Assembly: GCA_951804985.1 (NCBI GenBank)
Contig: OX638131.1
Location: 9,180,959-9,244,958, forward strand
Source of the DNA: Dryomyza anilis
Lineage: Eukaryota; Arthropoda; Insecta; Diptera; Dryomyzidae
Length of the DNA stretch: 64,000 nucleotides
Direction of reading: 5' to 3'
Shown here: positions 36,639-48,609 of the stretch, in pieces
Numbering within the stretch: the stretch's first letter is position 1
Layout: each line of letters opens with the position of its first letter
Program-made: the position numbers and the translations under genes
The notes under the pieces: generated by a model
Told to the model about the DNA's origin: nothing
What the model saw: the letters and a program-made list of their open reading frames with translations, nothing else
Database searches by the model: none

Positions 36639-36884
36639 TTAATGCTGTCCACATTTACATGGTAACAACTGCGATTTATAAGCCGAGCGCATATTTTCAC
36701 AGCTGTGTCCGAAAACATTATCGATAAGTACGCAACTTATATCCTGCGAGACGGCATTAAGTGCTGCTGGCAGCAGCAGGACCAAGCACAGAACAGGCGT
36801 CGGTCGTTTTCGAAGGCATATAAATAAAAAATGATTGCAACTGCTGTCGCTGGGGTCATTCATTGTTTTTTTTTTGTTGGGCAT
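36639..36884 (-). CDS. Candidate small secreted Cys-rich peptide, unrecognised
   Basis: An 81-codon minus-strand frame in a locally GC-balanced island. The first ATG gives a poly-Lys start encoded by an A-run; the second Met, seven codons in (MNDPSD), is the more natural start. After a basic stretch (LRKRPT) comes a hydrophobic core, VLCLVLLLPAALNA, like a signal peptide with a plausible cleavage after Ala. The remaining ~37 residues contain four Cys, spaced C-x9-C-x12-C-x-C, and end CGQH. I do not recognise the family. It could be a neuropeptide-like or effector-like precursor, one exon of a larger gene, or chance. No introns, TATA box or close homologue can be shown from the sequence. Confidence 0.3.
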   Translation of the reverse strand: MPNKKKTMNDPSDSSCNHFLFICLRKRPTPVLCLVLLLPAALNAVSQDISCVLIDNVFGHSCENMRSAYKSQLLPCKCGQH

Positions 36885-37387
36885 TTACAAAGAAATTATT
36901 ATCATCATCATCATTATCTTCATCGACGTTTGTCGTCATCATTGGGCTGCTACGACTACCACTCTAAGTTCTTTATTTACTTTAAGGATATTGTGAGGCA
37001 GTGACCAGTCAGCTGCTAGTCTGCCAGTCATCGAGCAACAAACAAACAAAACAAAAAAAAAAGCTAAACTTTGCCTCAACTGCGCAAAGAATGCAGCATG
37101 AAAAGCAGCTGCTTAAGAAAATAGCCAAAGGACATCTCGTATATTAGTCCAAAATGACCAGCACACGAGTGCCTGACAATAAGGATTCGTTTCTTCGTGT
37201 TTTTCTATAGTTGTAGTTGTTATTCGAACTAAAGCACATTCTAATAATAACAATGAGTTGTTCTTTTGGGGCGAAGTACTCTCTTTGGTTGCCTTATAAT
37301 TGCGTTGATTGTGAGTTGAGAGTCAGTGTGCAATTGTTGGCTATAATGACCATAACGCAGTAATATTTGTTTTTATGATTATATCTA
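36885..37387. other. Unique non-coding stretch
   Basis: Balanced composition continuing the island that holds the small peptide frame; a short ATC repeat lies at about 36900-36925. It could be upstream or intronic sequence of that candidate. No further ORF is supported. Confidence 0.5.
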
Positions 37388-39230
37388 TATTTGGAAATTT
37401 GAGATTTTATTCGCTTTTTTTCTGAGCTATCGTGCACTTGCTAAGATATGGGTTGGAGTTACAAAGGCGGACAACTTAATGCGTACCAGGGGACGTATGA
37501 GTGATATTTTTTAAGTTGTGACTTTGATGATTTTTATAAAATTAATGAGGAGATGGATTTTAAAAATTTAAATGTCATTAGTAAGTTTAATTTATTAGTA
37601 AATATGTAGTAATAAAATATTGTTATATAATACGAAAAATATTTAAAAAAATTTATGTTTAAAAAATGTTTAATTATAAGTGGAAAATTAAATTAAGGTA
37701 ATTTAAAAAGATTATTTTTTATTATGATTTGCTGAATAATATAGCAGGGAATTTTATTTGTATTTGAGAAATTTGAGATTTTATTCGCTTTTTTTCTGAG
37801 TTATCGTGAACTTGCTAAGATATGGGTTGGAGTTACAAAGGCGTACAACTTAATGCGTACCATGGGACGTATGAGTGACATTTTTTAGTTGTGACTTTAA
37901 TGATTTTTATAAAATTAATGAGTAGATGGATTTTAAAAATTTAAATGTCATTAGGAAGTTTAATTTATTAGTAAATATGTAGTAATAAAATATTGTTATA
38001 TAATACGTAAAATATTTAAAATTTTGGATTTTTAAAAAATGATTAATTTTAAGTGGAAATTCGCCGTTTGTTTTAAAGTAATTTAAAGATATTATTTTTT
38101 ATTATGATTTGCAGAACAATATAGCTGGGAACTTTATTTGTATTTGAGAAAAATTAGATTTTATTCGCTTTTTTCTGAGTTATCGTGAACTTGCTAAGAT
38201 ATGGGTTGGAGTTACAAAGGCGGACAACTTAATGCGTACCATTGGACGTATGAGTGACATTTTTTAAGTTAAGACTTTGCGGATTTTTATAAAACTAATG
38301 AGTGGATGGATTTTAAAACTTTAAATGACAATATGAAGCTAAGTTTATTATTAAATATGTAGTAATAAAATATTATTATATAATACGTAAAATATTTAAA
38401 ATTTTGGATTTAAAAAAAAAAAAAAATTGTATGCGATTTTTTTAGAGTCATTTAAATGGATTATTTGTTATTATGATTTGCAGAACAATATAGCAGGGAA
38501 ATTTATTTGTATCTTAAGTTTTAAATGTTTTTGTTTTTTTTTTTTTTGGGTATCGATTACTTGCCACGTAGTGGCAGAAACTAAGAATGTGCACACGGGG
38601 TGGCGTATGAGTGATAATTGCTAAGTCGAAGTGGATTTGTTGATTTTTTAAAATTAATGAATTGTTTAATTTTAAATTTTTACATGGAAATATAAAGCGT
38701 AATATATTGTCAAACATTTTACATTAAATATTTTCTGTAAAGAATGGAAAATATTTCAAGTTGATTAGTTTAAAAAATTAATTAAAAATTTAGAGAATTT
38801 TATAAAAGTAATTTTGTTGGTGTTGGTTTTGTATGATTTGTAGAAAATAAAACAGTGATATTTGTTAGTATTTGGAGGTTTAAGATTTCTTTGTGTTTTT
38901 TTTAGTACCATTCACATGCCAAAACGTAGGAGAAGCTACAGAGGCACAACACGTGACGTATGAGTGATATGTGTAAAGTCGTAACTTTACTGGTTTTTGT
39001 AAAATTAATGAGTAGTTCTATTTTAAAAATGTCAATCGAAATATAAAGCTTTTTAAAAGATTTAGCATTAAATTATTTATGTAAAAACATAAAGAATTTA
39101 AAAATTTATTAGTTTCAAAAATACGTTTTTAAATTGATTGAATTTTTAAAATAATAAAAATAGAATATTGCTGTTTAATGTAGTTAATTTTCATGTAAAA
39201 TATATAAAAAAGAAATTATCTGCCGTTTCA
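37388..39230 (-). repeat. Tandem ~353-380 bp satellite monomers carrying the box
   Basis: Three well-conserved monomers start at about 37398, 37772 and 38151, marked by TTTGAGATTTTATTCGC and GCTAAGATATGGGTTGGAG. Two decayed monomers follow at about 38515 and 38875. Each carries the dispersed box in reverse orientation (37492, 37866, 38245, 38602, 38955). In the two decayed monomers most of the unit has diverged while the box remains readable, so it is the best-conserved part. Strand is given as the orientation of the box. Confidence 0.9.
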
Positions 39231-39853
39231 ATTTTTAATATTATGAAATGTTAGGAAAAACAAAACTTTATCTGAATAAGTCGATTTAAACTAATTAATT
39301 ACATTAGCTATAATAAAGAGTTTTTGCTCCAGCTCTTGATTTTGTTAAACTTATTAAAAGAATTTGAAAATTATTAAATCTCAATAGATGTTTTATATTT
39401 TTAACACTAATTTACACAAACTATTTGTTAAGTTAGTGCAGAATTGTATGAAATATAACAATAACTAACAAGATGCATTTTAAAATTTATAAAATTGGAT
39501 TGTTAAGTTTTGCTTTTATATATGGACAACTAATGTAAAAGTCAATTCTGCATTTAAATTTACAAAAAAATTGTTTATTTTATGTACATATTTTGTAATT
39601 ATTAATATAATAATTAAAAAAATCAATGTCTCAATTAATAAATATATTAACTGTTCAACACTGCGTATGAGTGACATTTGCATTTTAATACAAATTCAAA
39701 TTCGCGTGTATTTTTAATTAAAGTAACCTTAAACAATAAATACGTTTTAAATAAATGAATAATTTAAGGAAATTTGCAATTTGGGTTGGCCGTTAAAATA
39801 AACATAACGTAACGATTGCTTTGATTGTCACAGCGATCAACAGTGCGTATGCG
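37492..39853 (-). repeat. Dispersed CTCATACGTCA box, seven reverse copies
   Basis: GACGTATGAG or GGCGTATGAG cores lie at 37492, 37866, 38245, 38602 and 38955. GCGTATGAG lies at 39663 and GCGTATGCG at 39845. Read on the minus strand most continue as CTCATACGTCC..TGGTACG or CTCATACGTCACGTGTTG and are preceded by TGTCA or TATCA, extending the consensus to about 25 bp. Spacings are 374, 379, 357, 353, 708 (twice 354) and 182 bp. The last two lie outside the recognisable monomer array. Confidence 0.85.
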
Positions 39854-40281
39854 TAACATTTCAATTTGCACAATAAAATCAGGCTGCACATGTGATTTCG
39901 AAATGCAAATCAATGACGTGCTGTGATTTTGAACAAGTGCAATAAAATGCTATAAGTGGTCTTTATGAATTTGATAATGGTAAAATTTTACGTTTTGGTG
40001 ATGATTTTTTTTTAATTTTAGTTAATTTTATTTATTTGGGTGAACATTTTAAATTTTATACAAAATTTGAATTTTGAGTTATAATAATTATTTAAAGTGA
40101 AATTTTGCATTTTGAGTGCAAATTTTAATTTAAGTTTTCGGTTAAAATTTTTTTATATGGGCCAATCCAGAGTAAATCGACCAAAAAAGTAAATTTTGAA
40201 ATTTTATCTTTTCGATTTCAATGAAATTTAGGCAGCTGATAAAGCTGATTTTTTCGACCTTCACTGCCAGAGATGCAGTGC
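39231..40281. other. AT-rich stretch with two isolated box copies
   Basis: No gene recognised. Sequence from about 40155 (GGGCCAATCCAGAGTAAATC) may already belong to the foldback element that follows, since it has the look of a unique transposon end. Confidence 0.5.
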
Positions 40282-40938
40282 TTCAAAATTACAAAAAATG
40301 GGCCAAAATCACTTTTGTAAGGTTGTTCGTATTTCAATATCTCTTAAGAAGATATGCTTGAAACTCCGTTGATAGCTCGTTTTAAAGCTAATAGAACAAG
40401 CTTTTAGAGAAATAAAGTTGTTACTTCTAAACTTGAAAATGTGGCCCGTCATCATTATCCTAGCACTTCAAAATTGATGTCCTTAAAAAGAACCGTTTTT
40501 AAAATTGTGAAAAAAATCACAAATTTTAGTTGATTTAATACAAATGTTCATGCCAAATTACAAGATGGTATTTTGATAGCATCATATTTTAAAAAATAAT
40601 TTTCTAAATTTTTATTTATTTTTTGCATTGAAAAAAAAAATTTTTTTTTTACCATCTTGTGTTTTGGCATGAACATTTATATTAAATCAAGCAAATTGCA
40701 CGATTTTTTTTAGAATTTTAAAAAGGGTACTTTTGAAGGACATACATTTTGAAGTGTTAGGATAATGACGACGGGCCACATGTTCAAGTTTAGAAGTAAC
40801 AACTTTATTTCTCTAAAAGCTTGTTCTATTAGCTTTAAAACGAGCTATCAACGGAGTTTCAAGCATATCTTCTTAAAAGATATTGAAATACGAACAACCT
40901 TACCAAAGTGATTTTGGCCCATTTTTTGTAACTTTGAA
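40282..40938. mobile_element. Foldback element with two 289-bp inverted arms
   Basis: The left arm 40282-40570 and right arm 40650-40938 are reverse complements, roughly 90-93% identical by eye, separated by 79 AT-rich bases. The arms include the landmark GAAACTCCGTTGATAGCTCG and its complement. No transposase is encoded. Such structures arise as foldback or long-TIR MITEs. If transcribed, the RNA would form a hairpin long enough to feed the fly Dicer-2 hairpin-RNA pathway. The left flank may extend the element; no target duplication was identified. Confidence 0.92.
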
Positions 40939-42344
40939 CTTTTTTGTAACTTTTAAAATGCTTAATAATTTACATATGCCTGCTGTAGCGTATGTGTGTG
41001 TTTGTGTGACATTTAAAACAATCAATTTGCGCAGATTTCTCCAATTGCAACGAAGCACACTAGGTGGCCAAATAATTACGCATTAAAAAATCAACGCAAC
41101 TCAACGAATGACTAACAAACTGCATGAGTTGCACACAGACAATATAAACTGCTGTCGTTTGTCGCGTGTCTGTCTACCGTGTCGGCAGACACACCAATAT
41201 ATATCTATCTCTCTGTTTGTATCTCAACGCAGTGATGACAATTAAGCGCTCTCGTGGTTGCCGCACAAAACTAGAGGCGCAACAAAGGATGGCGCGGCAT
41301 AATAAAAATAATAAAAATTAAAAATTTTAAAATTCCAGCGCTAGGGTCTAACAGCCTTAAAGCATTAATGTGTGTCTGCATTTTACATTAATATAAAATC
41401 ATGTTTTAGCTTTCTGCTATTCGGCCGACGTCGGTACCGGAAGTTGCTGCCAAGCTGTGCCGGAAATGCGTGGCATAAATGTTGTTGTGCATTTTTATTG
41501 TGCAACATAGGCCGACACACGCAGACACGTAGTAAGGGGGGAGTATTTTAGGGCGACAGAAATTTGCAATTTTTGAAATTTTTGAAACACCCAAAATATT
41601 AACGAAATGCGCAGCAACATATGCGAGATATTGATGAGGCTGCTTTTGTGGTGAAGATGACGTTGATAATAATGACGGCGTTGATGTATTTGCCAGACAA
41701 TAGGCTGCAATTCTAAATTGTGGTTATTATTTTCACTCATATGATTTTGTGTGACACGTCGATATTATGATTATTTTCGAAATTTGAACACGGTCAAACT
41801 TTGGTTATGCGTGACGCTATTTGTGGTGTAGGTGAGCATAATAATGGTGATGCTGGTAATGATGATTTTGAATGTTATATTATTTTTGTTGTTGTATTTA
41901 TGCTGTTGCTGCTTGTCCGAATTTTGCATATACGACAAATGACCATTCTCGTTTGCGAGTTAATTGCTTTTGGAATTTAAATTATTTAAGTAGCGGTTTT
42001 TAGTTAAAAATATAAAACAATCTAAAATAAAAATATACAAACAATATGTGCAGTTAAATAGAAAATATTTTTAAATATATAATAATTAATATAGGTAATT
42101 TAGAAATGCAATTAGATAAAAATAATGTTTAATGACCACAAATATTTTAAATATTAAATAAAATTTTATTAAAGTCGAATTCAAATTTAATTAGTTTTGT
42201 CAATTATGCTAAATTGTGAAAGCATACTTGGAATTCAAAAAAGTTAGAAAACCAAGCTGAAGAGGCAAAACAATTTTTTTCGAATATATCTTGTTTCACT
42301 TTATGTAAAAATATAGTTGAAACTATTTAATATATATTATTAAA
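40939..42344. other. Unique non-coding stretch
   Basis: GC-richer island between about 41080 and 41960, AT-rich after. Short frames of 62-81 codons lack domains. Two very decayed box-like sequences may lie near 40986 (GCGTATGTGTG) and 41735 (CACTCATATG). No gene is supported. Confidence 0.5.
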
Positions 42345-44460
42345 TTGAAATTTTTAGTGAACATTTTGATTTTAAGTGCAAAATTTTGATTTTTTAGTGA
42401 ACATTTAAATTCGCAGTGAATTTTTGAATTTTGAGTGTTTTTTTAAATTTTGAGTGATTTTTAAAATTTTTAGTGATTTTTAAATTTTTAGTGCATTTTT
42501 GAATTTTGAGTGATTTTTTTAATTTTGAGTGAATTATTTAATTTTGAGTGATTTTTTTAATTTTGAGTGAATTTTTAAATTTGAGTGAATTTTTTTAATT
42601 TTGAGTGAATTTTTTTAATTTTGATTGATTTTTTTAATTTTGAGTAAGTTTTTTAATTTCGAGTGAATTTTTAATTTTGAGTGAATTTTTTATTTTTGAG
42701 TGAATTATTTAATTTTGCGTGATTTTTTTAATTTTGTGTGAATTATTTAATTTTGAGTGAATTTTTGAATTTTGAGTGATTTTTTAAATTTTGTGTGGAT
42801 TTTTAAATTTTGAGTGAATTTTGAGTGTTTTTTTTTTAATTTTGAGTGATTTATTTAATTTTGAGTGATTTTTTTAATTTTGAGTGAGTTTTTTAATTTT
42901 GAGTGAATTTTCTAATTTTGAGTGATTTTCTTAATTTTGAGTGAATTATTTAATTTTGAGTGAATTTTTTAATTTTGAGTGAATTTTTTTATTTTGTGTG
43001 AATTATTTAATTTTGAGTGAATTTTTTAATTTTGAGTGAATTTTTTTATTTTGTGTGAATTATTTAATTTTGAGTGAATTTTTTAATTTTGAGTGAACAT
43101 TTTAATTTTAAATAAAAATAAGAATTTTGAGTAAAAACTTAAATTCGCATTACATTTTTTAAATTTTGAGTGATTTTATTAATTTTGGGTGAATTTTTGT
43201 ATTTTGAGTGACTTTTTAAATTTTGAGTGATTTTTTAATTTTTTAGTGATTTTTTAAATTTTTAGTGCATTTTTGAATTTTGAGTGATTTTTTTAATTTT
43301 GAGTGAATTTCTTAATTTTGAATAATTTTTTTAAATTTTAAGTGAATTTTTGAATTTTGAGTTTTTTTTTTTTTTAAATTTTGAGTGAATTTTTAATTTT
43401 GAGTGATTTTTTTAATTTTGAATGATTTTTTTAATTTTGAATGATTTTTTAATTTTGAGTGAATTTTTGAGTGATTTTTTTTAATTTTGAGTGATTTTTT
43501 AATTTTGAGTGAATTTTTTTAATTTTGAGTGATTTTTTAATTTTGAGTGAATTTTTTTAATTTTGAGTGAATTTTTTTATTTTTGAGTGATTTTTTTAAT
43601 CTTGATTGATTTTTTAATTTTGAGTGAATTTTTTAATTTTGAGTGAATTTTTTAATTTTGAGTGATTTTTTAATTTTGAGTGATTTTTTTAATTTTGAGT
43701 GAATTTTTTAATTTTGAGTGAATTTTTTAATTTTGAGTGATTTTTTAATTTTGAGTGATTTTTTTAATTTTGAGTTAATTTTTTAATTTTGAGTGAATTT
43801 TTTAATTTTGAGTGAATTTTTTAATTTTGAGTGAAAGTATGAATTTTGAGTGAACATTTTAATTTTAAATAAAAAATATGAATTTTGAGTAAAAATTTAA
43901 ATTTTGTGTGCAAATAAGGATTTTGAGTAAAAACTTAAATTCGCATTAAATTTTTTAAATTTTGAGTGATTTTATTAATTTTGGGTGAATTTTTGAATTT
44001 TGGGTGAATTTTTGAAATTTGAGTGATTTTTTTTAAAATGGAGTGAATTATTTAATTTTGAGTGATTTTTTTAATTTTGAGTGATTTTTTTTTTAATTTG
44101 GAGTGAATTTTTTTAATTTTGAGTGAATTTTTTAATTTTGAGTGATTTTTTTTTTCAATTTTGAGTGATTTTTTTTAATTTTGAGTGATTTTTTTTATTT
44201 TGAGTGAATTTCTTAATTTTGAGTGATTTTTTTAATTTTGAGTGAATTTTTTAATTTTGAGTGATTTTTTTAATTTGGAGTTAAATTTTAATTTTGACTG
44301 AAAGTTTGATTTGAGTGAAAATTTAAATTTCAAGTAAACAATAAAATTTTGTGAAAAATTAATTTTAAATGAAAAAGCTAATATATATTGAAATATTGAG
44401 TTTTTAGTAAAAAAAATAATTTTTAATGAAAACTTAAAATTTAAAAGCAATATTTGAATT
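42345..44460 (+). repeat. 19-bp repeat, AATTTTGAGTGAATTTTTT subfamily
   Basis: About 110 units at a 19-bp period with TTTTGAGTGA in place of TTTTTAGTGA. The adenine run of the other subfamily is replaced by thymines. Position, period and the AGTGA core show common origin with the array at 45305. A segment of about 43080-43180 with AAATAAAAATAAGAATTTTGAG recurs near 43855-43960, a higher-order duplication. Confidence 0.93.
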
Positions 44461-45304
44461 TTTGAATATTATTAAAATCTAAAATAAACGAATGTTCAAC
44501 ATAGTATAAAAGCACGAAAGAATGTTGAAAAAGTATTAGCACAAGTCTCAATATTCAAAAGACTCCAAAGCAGTACAATTTAAGCGCAATTCAAAGACTA
44601 CGACAAATCGAACGATTGGGTGACATAGCATGGAAAATAAATCTTGATAGTGTTATTTATAATCAACACATTGAGTAAACCAATTGCAATGCCACGAAAT
44701 GAATTGAATTCAATTAAGTTATGCAAATAACAGAACAAATATAATTAAAACGTATTCAATTTTTGCGTTGGCATCATAATTAATATACTTTAAACAAATG
44801 CAAAAAAACCAAGTCTCAATTCCAATGCATACCGAGACTGGCTTTAATGTTAATTAACTGATTAAAATCAATTAAAATATTAATATGAACTAACCGCATT
44901 TTAATAAAGCACAACTAATTAGTATGAGAAAAAACGAAAATGTTAAAATACACAAAAAAAGGATTTCATATGTAATGCCACGTGTGTTGTTGCTGTCCAT
45001 GGATTAAGTTTTTAATTATGCAGAGTTGTTGGAAGCGTTAAACACAAAGCCAAACGAAGTTATGTTAACACGAGTAAATAATATTGTTGTTGTTGCTGTT
45101 GCTGTATTTGCTGTTAGCCAAATTAGCGTATTTCAACACAAGTGGTTGGCAGCTAAGCGGCGCACTTCCGGTTGCCGGAATCGGATGTGGATTTTGTTGG
45201 AAAAATAAAACAACAACAATGTACAGAAGAAGGGCAAAACATATAATACGCACACATGAAGCACGGAAGGCAATATTTAATGACGAATTACCGAAGGTGG
45301 ATAA
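44461..45304. other. Unique island between 19-bp arrays
   Basis: About 840 bp of mixed sequence with short frames on both strands near 45026-45335, none with recognisable features. It separates the two 19-bp subfamilies. Confidence 0.5.
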
Positions 45305-46690
45305 AATTAGAATTTTTAGTGAACAATTTATTTGACGTTTATAATTAAAATTTCTAGTAATAAATTAAAATGTTTGGTTAAAAATTAAAATTTTAGTGAA
45401 AATATAAAATTTTAGTGAAAAATTGAATTTTTAGTGAAAAATTGAATTTTTAGTGAAAAATTGAATTTTAGTTAAAAACTTAAGTTTTAGTAAAAATTTG
45501 AATTTTTAGTGAAAAATTAAATTTTTAATGAAAAATTGAATATTTAGTGAAAAATTTAATTTTTAGTGAAAAATTAAAGTTTTTGTTAAAAATTGAATTT
45601 TTAGTGAAAAATTGAAATTTTAGTGAAAAATTGAATTTTTAGTGAAAAATTGAATTTGTGTCGAAAAATTTATTTTATAGTGAAAAATTTTAATTTTAAT
45701 GAAAAATTGAATTTTTAGTGATAAAAATATTTTTTTTAGTGAAAAATTGAATTTTTAGTGAAAATTTGAATTTTTAGTTAAAAATTGAATTTTTATTGAA
45801 TAATTGATTTTTTAGTGAAAAATTGAATTTATAGTGAAAAATTGAATTTTTAGTAAAAAATTGAATTTTTAGTGAAAAATTGAATTTTTAGTGAAAAATT
45901 GAATTTGTGGTGAAAAATTTAATTTATAGTGAAAAATTTTAATTTTAATGAAAAATTGAATTTATAGTGAAAATTTTAATTTTTATTGAATTATTTAATT
46001 TGTGATGAAAAATTGAATTTTTAGTGAAAAATTGAATTTTTAGTGTAAAATTGAATATTTAGTTAAAAATTGAATTTTTAGTGAAAAATTGAATTTTTAG
46101 TGAAAAATTGAATTTTTAGTGAAAAATTGAATTTTTAGTGAAAAATTTAATTTTTAGTGAAAAATTGAATTTTTAGTGAAAAATTGAATTTTTAGTGAAA
46201 AATTGAATTTGTGGTGAAAAATTTAATTTATAGTGAAAAATTTTAATTTTAATGAAAAATTGAATTTTTAGTTAAAAATTGAATTTTTAGTGAAAAATTG
46301 AACTTTTAGTGAAAAATTTAACTTTTAGTGAAAAATTGAATATTTATTAAAAAATTAAAGTTTTTGTTAAAAATTGAATTTTTAGTGAAAAATTGAATTT
46401 TTAGTGAAAAATTAAATTTTTAGTGAAAAATATAATTTTTAGTGAAAAATTGAACTTTTAGTGAAAATTTGAATTTTTAGTAAAAATTTGAATTTTTAGT
46501 GAAAAATTGAATTTTTAGTAAAAAATTGAATTTTTCATATTTGAATTTTTAGTGAAAATTTGAATTTTTTAGTGATAATTTGAATTTTTAGTGAAAAATT
46601 GAATTTTTAGTGAAAAATTGAACTTTTAGTGAAGATTTGAATTTTTAATGAAAAAATTGAATTTTTAGTCAAAAATTGAATTTCAATAGA
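45305..46690 (+). repeat. 19-bp repeat AAAAATTGAATTTTTAGTG, plus orientation
   Basis: About 72 units, the most homogeneous plus-strand block of this subfamily. A longer phrase containing GAATTTGTGGTGAAAAATTT followed by a TTTATAGTG unit recurs near 45650, 45900 and 46205, so higher-order copies are present. Confidence 0.96.
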
Positions 46691-48609
46691 TTTAGTAATT
46701 AAAACAATTTTTGTGAAAATGTAAAACTTACCACAGTCAATGAATGAATTCGCGACAATCACTGAAATAAAAAAGAAAATAAAGTATTTATTAGTTTTAT
46801 ATTGTGGTAAATAGTACAATTTACATTTAAGTAAATTTACCTCTAAATTTAAAACTCAACAAAATCGGAGAGCAAAGGTAGAGCAAAAATATGCGCAAAA
46901 TCCAACACGACCTAACATTGCCCCTTAAATATAAGGAGAAATTATTCAACATATTCACCACACACATTTGATTTTATCCATTCTCTCATTTCACAGTTAT
47001 CCAGCAAAGAGAACCAAGTCACTCTCTCCGCGTTAGAACATAACTCACCACACTTACATCGGTAACTACTTCTGATATATGGGCCACAATATTTGTACTG
47101 CGTTGTAATTGTTTTCGTCTGTTTTTAATGTGGTTCGTAGTGAGTTTTTCATTGTTCTTATTCCTATTTTGGTACTTCTATTTATATATAATATAATATC
47201 ATACAAATTAAATCGATTCACACTGCTCTTTAACATTATCTCTTCTCGCTTTCTCTGCCGTTGTCCTGCTCTCCCTCTCTCCAGCATGCTCACTGTCACA
47301 CTTTGAAGGTAATTTTTCCATAGAAAATACTTTAAAAGGTACTCGCAGCATAATAATCACGTCCTTGTGATGTCGTTTTAATTATCCACAACTTCGTTAT
47401 CACAATCATTGTTGCGTATTGAAGTTAATTTAAAGCAACCGCAAAATTTATGATAATTTAATTTGAGCCGTGTATTTATTGTGGCATGGTTCAAGGCTAA
47501 TTTTAGAATTATTCGCATATTTTTTGTTTTGATTTAATATAATTTAAAATGAGCCAAAACCAACTGGAAAGATATACATGTTTTAAAGTATTTAATGTTT
47601 AAATGATTTAAAGTATTTCTGTACTTTATTACATTTTCTTCTTTTTGTGATGCACGGTACTACTTATCCTTATCTTTTCCTATTTAAAAAAGAAAAAAAC
47701 TACAATAAATGCAAAATGCATGGGAACCTGGGGAAAAGTGGAACAGGTTTTATTCAATAATAAAAAAGAAATTTAAATATATTTTCAATTTAAGGGTATA
47801 TTTCATGTCCTTTAATTAAGTTTTGTGCGATTTTTAAAACCGCTCGTTTTTGGAACTCTTGAAAAATCCTAGGGCAAAGTGGGAAATGTTAAAAAGTTTA
47901 CGAACAGGCAACGAATTTGTTCTTTCTGTATCCGTTCATGTTTATTTACAATAAAATAAATATAAATACATAAACAATTTATAAAAAATATGAATGTACT
48001 GTGCAAAAGAAATTATGGTAATGCAAAAATGAATGTGAAGTAAAAAAAATCAATATTCATAAATATCTAGGGAAATAATATATTAAAATAAAATAAACTC
48101 GCTCTCCTTTGCTTAAATTAAAGTCGCACTTTCCGTAAAAAAAAAGATAACGCAAACAAATATAGCAATTTCCACTTGGTTTTGCACTATTTAAGCTACG
48201 TTAAAATATTGCAAAATCTTTTTTTTTTAGATATGCAATATACGATAATTCTTAATAGATCTATTTTATTAAAAACGGCCAAATTGCACAGTTTTTGAAA
48301 GCAAACACCACCACGCAAGAAAACTTAATCAATCTTTTTTATACATGTTCTCTAAAATTAATAAAAATGTATACATTTTATTAAAATCTTGAAAAAATGT
48401 TTGTACCTTATTATGGAACACTTGACAGTTGTTTTCTTTTTGTATAGAAATGCAAAAACAATTTTATTAATTGCAATTTCCCACATTACCCCTCCCCACA
48501 TTACCCACAGGTTCAGCTACAAAAATATTAACATTACAAAAAGTACTAAATTCAAAAATTTCAAATCGTACAAAATAAAAATATATAAATTTAAAATAAT
48601 AAATTATTT
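46691..48609. other. Unique non-coding stretch between inverted arrays
   Basis: Mixed sequence. Frames at 47066-47306 overlap on opposite strands and show no domain. G-rich GGGGAAAAGTGGAACAGG (about 47730) and C-rich CCCACATTACCCCTCCCCAC (about 48480) are loosely inverted and might be ends of an old ~0.8-kb element, but pairing is poor. Confidence 0.5.

Noticed and set aside
47728..48515. Possible ~0.8-kb DNA transposon bounded by GGGGAAAAGTGG and CCCACATTACCCC
   Set aside because: The putative ends do not pair well, no target duplication was seen, and there is no coding remnant. A genome search with both ends would decide.
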